The position numbers and the translations under genes are program-made. Below, piece by piece: positions 1 through 4,836 of a stretch of DNA of 5,736 nt (position 1 is the stretch's first letter; each line of letters begins with the position of its first letter). The notes below the pieces were generated by a model that searched no databases, had not been told where the DNA came from, and worked only from the letters and a program-made list of their open reading frames with translations. The DNA lies in assembly GCA_017558545.1 (NCBI GenBank), contig JAFYUG010000111.1:1-5736 (forward strand), in the 5' to 3' direction. Source of the stretch: Oscillospiraceae bacterium. Its GTDB lineage: Bacteria; Bacillota; Clostridia; Oscillospirales; Oscillospiraceae.

Positions 1-780
1 AGACGCAGACGTGCCAACACCGTCAGCACCCTTTTGGGTATTGGTATAGTCTTGGTTGTTGCCCTTTCTCTTTTCGGCTGGCTTTGGAATTATTGGCTTG
101 GTGACCTTTTTGCTGAGCCTGAACGTGTTACCATTCCCAACTTTGTTGGCAGCACCTATGAGGAAATAATCAACAATAAGGAATTCAAGGGTCTATTTGT
201 CTTTGTGCCTACCTACGATGTTAACTCCGGCGCCGATGAGGGAGAAATTTTGTCCCAGAAACCCGATTCCGGAAAGAGCATTATGATAAGCAGCGACGGT
301 ATTGAGGTTGAGCTCGTCGTAGCAACCGGTGTGCAAATGCTCACTATTCCCGATGTTGTGAACAAGGAATACAGAGAGGCAATTTTGGAAATTCAGAAGC
401 TTGGTTTTACTCCCGAGCCTGTTTATGAAATTTCTACGGATATAACCGAGGACTATGTAATCTCCACAAGTCCCGAGGCAGGCGACTCTCTCCCCGTAGG
501 CAGCAAGGTTTATATAACCATCTCCATCGGCCCCAATGTTAAGACTCTTCAGATGCCCAATCTTGTTGGACTTTCCAGCCAGGCAGCCATAGCCAAGATT
601 GAAAGCAGCAATCTCACCTTTGGCAGCGCATCTCCCGTTGACGATGATAGTCCTGCGGGCACAGTTATTTGGCAGAGCATTCCCGCTTATACCACCGTCA
701 ACGAGCACGATAAGGTTTATCTTCAGGTTTCCAACGGACCCAAAGAAACTCCCGAGGAAGAAACCGAAAACGGAGGCTAA
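1..780 (+). CDS. prkC: PrkC/Stk1-type PASTA-domain Ser/Thr protein kinase, C-terminal part (5' truncated by window edge)
   Basis: The reading frame is open from base 1, so the gene begins upstream and the kinase domain is not visible. The 259 visible residues begin with a basic RRRR juxtamembrane stretch, followed by one hydrophobic helix at about residues 12-32 (LGIGIVLVVALSLFGWLW). Three PASTA domains follow, at about 42-109, 113-177 and 183-247. Each opens with a 'P-(N/D)-(F/V/L)-V' motif (IPNFVG, IPDVV, MPNLVG) and contains the usual S/Q-x-P-x-(A/S)-G turn (SQKPDSG, STSPEAG). A short acidic tail ends the protein. In this family the PASTA repeats lie outside the cell and bind muropeptides or lipid II, while the cytoplasmic kinase phosphorylates division, cell-wall and translation proteins. 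The rsgA gene 2 nt downstream fits the common Firmicute prpC-prkC-rsgA order. Family assignment is strong; the kinase itself is inferred from context because a PASTA-only protein cannot be excluded from this fragment. Confidence 0.9.
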   Translation, partial: RRRRANTVSTLLGIGIVLVVALSLFGWLWNYWLGDLFAEPERVTIPNFVGSTYEEIINNKEFKGLFVFVPTYDVNSGADEGEILSQKPDSGKSIMISSDGIEVELVVATGVQMLTIPDVVNKEYREAILEIQKLGFTPEPVYEISTDITEDYVISTSPEAGDSLPVGSKVYITISIGPNVKTLQMPNLVGLSSQAAIAKIESSNLTFGSASPVDDDSPAGTVIWQSIPAYTTVNEHDKVYLQVSNGPKETPEEETENGG

Positions 781-782
781 TA

Positions 783-1664
783 ATGCCCAAAGGATTAATT
801 GTTAAGGCACTCAGCGGTTTTTACTATGTGAAAACCGAAGACGAGATAGTTGCCTGCCGCGCAAGAGGAAAGTTCCGTTTGGACGGCGTTTCTCCTCTCG
901 TTGGCGACTATGTAAGCTTTGATATGACCACCGATGGCAAAGGCTTTGTGCAGGCCATCGAGCCCAGAAAAAACCTTTTCATCCGTCCCGCCGTTGCCAA
1001 TGTGGATTATCTTGTGCTTATGTGCGCCAATGTAAATCCCGTAACCGACCCCTTCCTTGTGGATAGAGTTGCGGTTATTGCCGAGCATGCCGGCTGCGGC
1101 TGCATTATCTGCGTTAATAAATGCGACCTCGAACCCGGCGATGAGCTTTTTGAGATTTTCTCTTCCACCGGCTATCCTGTTATTCGCACCAGCGCCGTAA
1201 CAGGCGAAGGTGTTGAGGAGCTTAAAGACCTCATTCGCGGCAAAACCGTTGCCTTTGCAGGTAACTCCGGCGTAGGCAAAAGCAGTCTTCTTAATGTTAT
1301 TGCTCCCGGATATAACGTCAGTGTCGGCGAAGTCAGCGAGTCTCTTGGACGAGGCAGACATACAACCCGCCATGTTGAGCTTTTTGATGCCGGTGAAGGC
1401 ACTATGATAGCTGATACTCCCGGCTTTGCAAGCTTCGATCTCACTCAGATGAAGCCCATCAAAAAGCAGGAGCTTCAGCAAGATTTCCCAGAGTTCAGGC
1501 CCTTTATAGGCTCTTGCCGCTTCCTTGATTGTGCCCATCTTAAAGAGCCCGGATGCGCGGTTTTGGAGGCTGTGGAGGATGGAACAATTAACCCCTCCCG
1601 TCATAAAAGCTACCAGCGCCTATATGAAATTTCCGCTCAATATAAAGAGTGGGAGAATAAATAA
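783..1664 (+). CDS. rsgA: Ribosome small-subunit-dependent GTPase RsgA (YjeQ/YloQ), circularly permuted
   Basis: RsgA is a cytoplasmic GTPase that binds the 30S subunit late in assembly and couples GTP hydrolysis to maturation near the decoding site. The 293-aa protein has all hallmarks of the family. An N-terminal OB-fold spans about residues 1-65. The GTPase motifs come in permuted order: G4 NKCD at 112-115, G5 SAVTGEG at 137-143, G1 P-loop GNSGVGKS at 160-167, G2 region GRGRHTT at 189-195 and G3 DTPG at 211-214. A C-terminal zinc-binding motif follows, with C245, C250, H252 and C258. Length is normal for the family. The ATG start is supported by GGAGG at 772-776, 6 nt upstream and overlapping the end of the kinase gene, so the two genes are co-transcribed and probably translationally coupled. 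A terminator starts 8 nt after the stop codon, so rsgA ends the operon; the rpe gene that often follows it is absent here. Confidence 0.97.
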   Translation: MPKGLIVKALSGFYYVKTEDEIVACRARGKFRLDGVSPLVGDYVSFDMTTDGKGFVQAIEPRKNLFIRPAVANVDYLVLMCANVNPVTDPFLVDRVAVIAEHAGCGCIICVNKCDLEPGDELFEIFSSTGYPVIRTSAVTGEGVEELKDLIRGKTVAFAGNSGVGKSSLLNVIAPGYNVSVGEVSESLGRGRHTTRHVELFDAGEGTMIADTPGFASFDLTQMKPIKKQELQQDFPEFRPFIGSCRFLDCAHLKEPGCAVLEAVEDGTINPSRHKSYQRLYEISAQYKEWENK

Positions 1665-1672
1665 AAAACAAA

Positions 1673-1718
1673 CACCACTTTTCCGCATATTATGATAGCG
1701 GAAGGGTGGTGCTTTTTT
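1673..1718 (+). terminator. Rho-independent terminator of the prkC-rsgA operon
   Basis: The left arm at 1673-1686 (CACCACTTTTCCGC) pairs over 14 bp with the right arm at 1698-1711 (GCGGAAGGGTGGTG), including two G·U pairs. The loop is 11 nt. After one C the right arm is followed by six T residues (1713-1718). An A-rich run just before the left arm (1663-1668) makes some activity on the opposite strand possible. It sits directly after the rsgA stop codon. Confidence 0.88.
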
Positions 1719-1883
1719 GTGCGCGGAAAATGCAGAGGACCATTAGGTCCGCTGAGCATATTTCTAATGATAATCGGCGTGATGATTATTTTGGCCTTGG
1801 TTTTGCCTCCGGGCTTTTGGTGGCTCATGCTGGGCGTTGTATGTATTTTGTTGGGTATGCAGCTTATTAAAAGCTTCAGATGA
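1719..1883 (+). CDS. Small two-helix membrane protein of unknown function (54 aa)
   Basis: I do not recognise a named family. The product is almost entirely hydrophobic: a short basic/Gly-Pro head (RGKCRGPLGPL, about residues 2-12), a first helix at about 12-29, a PPGFWW turn at 30-35, a second helix at about 36-50 and a KSFR tail. This helical hairpin with a Pro-Gly-Trp-Trp turn looks like a genuine membrane protein rather than chance coding. I chose GTG at 1719 as the start because the in-frame ATG at 1692 lies in the loop of the rsgA terminator and would add residues encoded by hairpin DNA. The only Shine-Dalgarno-like sequence is GGAAGGG (1700-1706), 12 nt upstream and inside the hairpin's right arm, so start and expression are uncertain. 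It lies 65 nt before the SipL-like gene on the same strand and could be transcribed with it. An open reading frame by chance remains possible. Confidence 0.6.
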   Translation: MRGKCRGPLGPLSIFLMIIGVMIILALVLPPGFWWLMLGVVCILLGMQLIKSFR

Positions 1884-1934
1884 TGTTCTGTCTGTCCCTC
1901 TGCCTTCATATATTTAAGTGAAAATTATAACTGC

Positions 1935-1940
1935 AAGGAG
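1935..1940 (+). promoter_or_regulatory. Ribosome binding site of the SipL-like gene
   Basis: AAGGAG lies 8 nt before the ATG at 1949 and fixes this start. The surrounding 65-nt gap (1884-1948) shows no convincing promoter or terminator, which leaves open co-transcription with the small membrane-protein gene upstream. Confidence 0.75.
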
Positions 1941-1948
1941 CTATATAT

Positions 1949-3448
1949 ATGGAGGCAAAGCTTGTAACAGCGGAAAAAGAATGCTTTTGCAAAATCTTTA
2001 GCATTGAACAGCGCAAGGAGGAGAGCAGGGATGCAGTTGTACCCGATACTCAGCCGGACATTTCTGAGGTGCTGCTGTCGGGCGGCAAGGTGCTCATTCG
2101 AAGCAAGGATGTGGTGCAGGGAAGGGTGCGAATAGAGGCTGCTCTTGCTGCTCAGGTCCTTTATAAAGGGGAAGACGGTAAAATATGGACCGTGGAGATA
2201 AACACACCATTTTTCTTTTCTCTTGAGGACGAGCGGATAGGAGAAAATGCCGAAGCCATTGCGAAGCTTGCCCTGATTAACTTGGATGCTAAGGCCTTAA
2301 ATCCAAGAAAAATTAATCTTCGCACAGAGCTGTGCTGCGAGATAAGCATATATGAAAAAGATAAAATATACTATACGGAGTGTGTTGATGAGGGCGATAA
2401 AATAAAAAGTCATTGTAATAATGCGGAGATAAGCATAATCGGCTGCGTGGGAGAGAAAACTTTTTCTCTTGCAGATGAAATTGCTATACCCGGTGATGCC
2501 AAAGCTGTCAAAGATGTACTTAGCCTTGGTATTGAAGGCGTTGTTGACGAGGTCAAGAGTGTAGGCAGCAAGATAATTCTCAAAGGCCGAGTAAAAAATC
2601 ATCTTACTATTATTGATAGTGAGCAAAGGGTGTATTATCTTGAGCCTCAAACAGACTTTTCTCAAATTATAGAGCTTAAAAAGGAGATTGATTTAGGCTC
2701 CTGCTGCATCCATCTTACTCCAAGCGGAGCCTATTGCGCTCTATCGGGGGAGCAGGAAGGTAAAATTGGCCTTGAGTATCATGTGGTTACCCAGTTCGTT
2801 TGTGGCGAGGATATAAAAATAGAATATGTTGACGATGTCTATAGCAATACTTATAAGCTGGAAAAGGCAGGTAAATCCATTGCTTTTGAAAGAAACCGTG
2901 AGAATACCCCTATGAGAGATACATTCAGACATTTATATGAAAGCCCATTTGCCATTAAAGACATTGTTTGCTCCCATGTGCGGCTAGGTAAAGCTGCATA
3001 TGAGCCGGGTAAAATTGTAATTCCTTATTATTTGGTGGCTATATGCCTTGGCGATAACGGCATATTCTCCGAAAAACACAGGGGAGATATATCCTTCAAT
3101 ATTGGCCGGGAGCTGGGAAGCTACAGTCTGAAATCATTTGAAATAAAAAGCTGGTCAGCCTTGTCCGTGCCGGGGGGGCTGGAAGTGAGAATGGAGACGG
3201 AAGCACATATAATAGAAAACGATAAAATAGAAATTGCCTTCGTGGAAAAGCTTGAGTATGACGAAGAAAGTATAATTGATACCTCTCCCTTGCCGTCCCT
3301 TGTTCTGCTAAGGCTTGGAGAAGGGGAGGAACTATGGGATATCGCTCGGGAAAATTGTTCCTCGGTAGAGGCTATTATGGAAGTGAACGAGATAACGGCG
3401 GTGGAAGATAAAATAGGCAAACTGATAATAATTCCTAAAACAAATTAA
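1949..3448 (+). CDS. sipL: DUF3794 (SPOCS) and LysM domain protein, SipL-like spore coat morphogenesis factor
   Basis: This 499-aa protein has no signal peptide or membrane helix. The N-terminal part carries the characteristic DUF3794 signature VPDTQPDISEVLLSGGKV (about residues 31-48), continuing through the beta-rich segment to about 135. A second DUF3794-type repeat runs from about 180 to 285 (IPGDAKAVKDVLS, then GRVKNHLTIID). A less conserved beta-rich region spans about 320-440. A C-terminal LysM domain lies at about 453-496 (LRLGEGEELWDIARE ... EDKIGKLIIIPK). The order SPOCS then LysM is that of C. difficile SipL, which binds the SpoIVA ATPase through its LysM domain and is needed to localise coat around the forespore; SpoVID plays the corresponding role in Bacillus. 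By analogy it would act in the mother-cell cytoplasm under a sporulation sigma factor, but I could not find a clear SigE promoter. Clostridia can carry other DUF3794 paralogs; the LysM makes SipL the best match, and orthology is inferred. Confidence 0.85.
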   Translation: MEAKLVTAEKECFCKIFSIEQRKEESRDAVVPDTQPDISEVLLSGGKVLIRSKDVVQGRVRIEAALAAQVLYKGEDGKIWTVEINTPFFFSLEDERIGENAEAIAKLALINLDAKALNPRKINLRTELCCEISIYEKDKIYYTECVDEGDKIKSHCNNAEISIIGCVGEKTFSLADEIAIPGDAKAVKDVLSLGIEGVVDEVKSVGSKIILKGRVKNHLTIIDSEQRVYYLEPQTDFSQIIELKKEIDLGSCCIHLTPSGAYCALSGEQEGKIGLEYHVVTQFVCGEDIKIEYVDDVYSNTYKLEKAGKSIAFERNRENTPMRDTFRHLYESPFAIKDIVCSHVRLGKAAYEPGKIVIPYYLVAICLGDNGIFSEKHRGDISFNIGRELGSYSLKSFEIKSWSALSVPGGLEVRMETEAHIIENDKIEIAFVEKLEYDEESIIDTSPLPSLVLLRLGEGEELWDIARENCSSVEAIMEVNEITAVEDKIGKLIIIPKTN

Positions 3449-3498
3449 GAGATTAAGACATATATTGCCAATAGCCCTCAGCTTTTTTAGTTTTTCTA

Positions 3499-3527
3499 TT
3501 GCCAAGAAGGGGCAATTGTGCTAAAAT
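3499..3527 (+). promoter_or_regulatory. Sigma-A-type promoter of yebC with extended -10
   Basis: The -35 element TTGCCA (3499-3504) is separated by 17 nt from the -10 element TAAAAT (3522-3527). A TGc extension lies directly before the -10 (3519-3521). Transcription would start near 3534, giving a leader of about 30 nt that contains the AAGGGG ribosome binding site (3549-3554), 10 nt before the ATG. No competing good match was seen in the 3449-3564 gap. Confidence 0.65.
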
Positions 3528-3564
3528 ACCATGGATAAAATTTATAACAAGGGGCTGTTAATAT

Positions 3565-4302
3565 ATGTCTGGACATTCCAAGTGGCACAATATACAGAAA
3601 ACCAAGGGCGCTGCCGACGCTAAACGCGCACAGGCCTTCACCAAGATCGCTCGTGAAATGATCGTTGCCGTTAAAGAAGGCGGCAGCGGCGATCCCAACA
3701 ATAACTCCCGCCTTGCAACCGTTATTGCAAAGGCAAAGGCAGCAAATATGCCTAACGATAACATTAAGCGCACCATCGATAAAGCTCTCGGAGCAGGAAG
3801 CACCGATAACTTCGAGAAGGTCGTTTATGAGGGCTATGGCCCCTGCGGCGTTGCCGTTATCGTTGATGCTCTTTCCGATAACCGCAACCGCACTGCATCC
3901 GAAGTTCGCCATATCTTTGATAAGTACGGCGGAAACCTTGGCGCTTCCGGCTGCGTAAGCTGGAGCTTCGATAACAAGGGCGTTATCATCATTGATAACG
4001 AGGACGAAGAGCTGGATGAAGACGAAGTCATGATGGAAGCTCTCGATTGCGGCGCTGAAGACTTTGAGCCCGATGGCGAGACCTTCACCGTCTACACCAC
4101 TCCCGAGGATGTTGCAGCTGTTTCCGAGGCTCTCACCGCCAAGGGTTATAAGCTTCTCTCCGCTCAGGCTGAGATGATTCCCCAGAACGGCTACATCAAG
4201 CTCACCAACGAGGACGATATCAAGAACATGACCAAGATGATTGATATGTTCGAAGATAACGATGACGTTCAGAACGTCTACCACAACTGGGAGCAGGAAT
4301 AA
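3565..4302 (+). CDS. yebC: YebC/PmpR family protein (TACO1 family)
   Basis: The 245-aa product matches the whole family in length and sequence. It opens with the hallmark MSGHSKWHNIQKTKGAADAKRA, continues with the helical segment FTKIAREMIVAVKEGG and the strongly conserved stretch NMPNDNIKRTIDKALG (61-76), then YEGYGPCGVAVIVDALSDNRNRT (88-110). The conserved GGNLGASGCVSWSF block is at 122-135. Bacterial members were long annotated as transcriptional regulators. More recent work on YebC and mitochondrial TACO1 points to a ribosome-associated role in relieving stalling at proline-rich stretches. Which applies here cannot be told from sequence. An acidic run (NEDEELDEDEV, 145-155) sits in the central domain. 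The gene has its own promoter and terminator, so it is probably monocistronic. Its C-ending codon preference (AAC, GCC, CTC, ATC) contrasts with the AT-richer SipL-like gene and suggests high expression. Confidence 0.96.
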   Translation: MSGHSKWHNIQKTKGAADAKRAQAFTKIAREMIVAVKEGGSGDPNNNSRLATVIAKAKAANMPNDNIKRTIDKALGAGSTDNFEKVVYEGYGPCGVAVIVDALSDNRNRTASEVRHIFDKYGGNLGASGCVSWSFDNKGVIIIDNEDEELDEDEVMMEALDCGAEDFEPDGETFTVYTTPEDVAAVSEALTAKGYKLLSAQAEMIPQNGYIKLTNEDDIKNMTKMIDMFEDNDDVQNVYHNWEQE

Positions 4303-4321
4303 TTTAATTTAGTGTTATTAT

Positions 4322-4358
4322 AATCACCCTTTTGCAGTTACGCAAAAGGGTGATTTTT
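4322..4358 (+). terminator. Rho-independent terminator after yebC
   Basis: A perfect 14-bp stem pairs AATCACCCTTTTGC (4322-4335) with GCAAAAGGGTGATT (4342-4355) around a 6-nt loop, and a T-run covers 4354-4358. It begins 19 nt after the yebC stop codon. The A-rich side also gives a partial U-run on the other strand, but no minus-strand gene ends here. Confidence 0.92.
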
Positions 4359-4394
4359 ATATACAAAGAATGTATTTCGGAATAAAACTCCTTC

Positions 4395-4423
4395 TTGACA
4401 AAAGTGGTCTATTATTATAGACT
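4395..4423 (+). promoter_or_regulatory. Promoter of the blaI-like/M56 operon
   Basis: A consensus -35 TTGACA (4395-4400) is followed after 17 nt by TAGACT (4418-4423), a 4/6 match to TATAAT. Transcription would begin near 4430. The -10 lies inside the first operator dyad, and the start region lies between the two dyads, so repressor binding should block RNA polymerase. A shifted -10 (TATAGA, 4416-4421) would need a 15-nt spacer and is less likely. Confidence 0.7.
4407..4422. promoter_or_regulatory. Operator dyad 1 (GTCTA-N6-TAGAC), likely BlaI-type repressor site
   Basis: GTCTATTATTATAGAC has perfect 5-bp half-sites around a 6-bp AT-rich centre, and it overlaps the spacer and -10 of the promoter. 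BlaI/MecI repressors are known to bind dyads of this kind overlapping their own promoters. Assignment to this repressor is inferred from position and symmetry. Confidence 0.8.
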
Positions 4424-4434
4424 AAACTTAAGAA

Positions 4435-4450
4435 GTCTACAATAATAGAC
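4435..4450. promoter_or_regulatory. Operator dyad 2 (GTCTA-N6-TAGAC), likely BlaI-type repressor site
   Basis: GTCTACAATAATAGAC repeats the half-sites of dyad 1 with a centre-to-centre spacing of 28 bp. It lies just downstream of the predicted transcription start and ends shortly before the ribosome binding site. Extended by one base each side, dyad 2 is the reverse complement of dyad 1 with a single mismatch over 18 bp. Confidence 0.8.
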
Positions 4451-4451
4451 C

Positions 4452-4460
4452 AAAGGAGGT
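4452..4460 (+). promoter_or_regulatory. Strong ribosome binding site fixing the GTG start of the BlaI-like gene
   Basis: AAAGGAGGT is a near-perfect anti-Shine-Dalgarno match. Its GGAGG core ends 7 nt before the GTG at 4467. It abuts operator dyad 2, so the leader is packed with control sites. Confidence 0.85.
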
Positions 4461-4466
4461 ATTACT

Positions 4467-4832
4467 GTGACTAAGGAATTAATTCTCTGTGAGAGCGATT
4501 ACCGTTTTATGAGTGTCATATGGGATAACGAGCCCCTTTCCTCCGGTGCGCTGGTGGAAAAATGCGCTCAGGTACTGGGCTGGAAAAAATCCACCACATA
4601 TACAATGCTTAAGAAGCTCTGCGAAAAGGGCTTCGCCACCAATGAAAAAAGCATGGTTTGCAGCCTTATAGCCCGCGAGAGTGTGCAAAAGGCGGAGAGC
4701 GAAAGAATAGTGGAGCAGACCTTCTCAGGCTCTCTTCCAAGTTTCCTTGTGGCTTTTTTGGGCGGCAAGACCATATCCGAAAGGGAGGCCGAGGAGCTTA
4801 AGCGGCTCATAGATTCCCATAAGGAGGCTTGA
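4467..4832 (+). CDS. BlaI/MecI/CopY family transcriptional repressor
   Basis: The 121-aa protein is of normal length for the family. A winged-helix DNA-binding domain occupies about residues 8-70, with the recognition-helix region LGWKKSTTYTMLKKLCEKG (37-55) matching the family pattern W-x-x-x-T-x-Y-T-x-L-x-x-L-x-x-K-G. The C-terminal dimerisation part holds FSGSLPSFLVAFLGG (86-100) followed by the acidic/helical ISEREAEELKRLID, which is typical of clostridial BlaI proteins. BlaI repressors bind promoter dyads as dimers and are inactivated by cleavage when a partner M56 protease is triggered. The two dyads upstream and the M56 gene 4 nt downstream support exactly this arrangement, with autorepression. 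The inducer is unknown: family members answer to beta-lactams, but many clostridial pairs have no beta-lactamase nearby. No beta-lactamase or penicillin-binding protein gene is visible here. GTG is the start because of the strong Shine-Dalgarno sequence. Confidence 0.93.
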   Translation: MTKELILCESDYRFMSVIWDNEPLSSGALVEKCAQVLGWKKSTTYTMLKKLCEKGFATNEKSMVCSLIARESVQKAESERIVEQTFSGSLPSFLVAFLGGKTISEREAEELKRLIDSHKEA

Positions 4833-4836
4833 GGTA

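Noticed and set aside
193..1604. Long minus-strand open frames opposite prkC and rsgA (for example 193-708 and 795-1604)
   Set aside because: They lie fully antisense to strongly supported genes, show no family motifs, and arise from the codon bias of the + strand genes.
1692..1718. ATG at 1692 as the start of the small membrane protein
   Set aside because: It lies in the loop of the rsgA terminator, has no Shine-Dalgarno sequence upstream, and the added residues (MIAEGWCFF) are encoded by hairpin and T-run sequence.
1907..1932. SigE or SigA promoter directly before the SipL-like gene (CATATATT at 1907-1914, or TATAAC at 1926-1931)
   Set aside because: CATATATT matches the SigE -10 in part, but no acceptable -35 lies at the right distance. 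Use of TATAAC would start the RNA at or inside the ribosome binding site.
3464..3490. Terminator for the SipL-like gene (T-run at 3483-3488)
   Set aside because: The T residues are preceded by only a 3-bp possible stem (AGC/GCT), too weak to call.
3496..4284. 262-codon minus-strand open frame opposite yebC
   Set aside because: The + strand carries the unmistakable YebC sequence; the antisense frame has no recognisable domains and would end in the yebC promoter region.
4361..4394. Additional gene or RNA between the yebC terminator and the blaI-like promoter
   Set aside because: Only about 35 AT-rich bases without open frame, hairpin or repeat.
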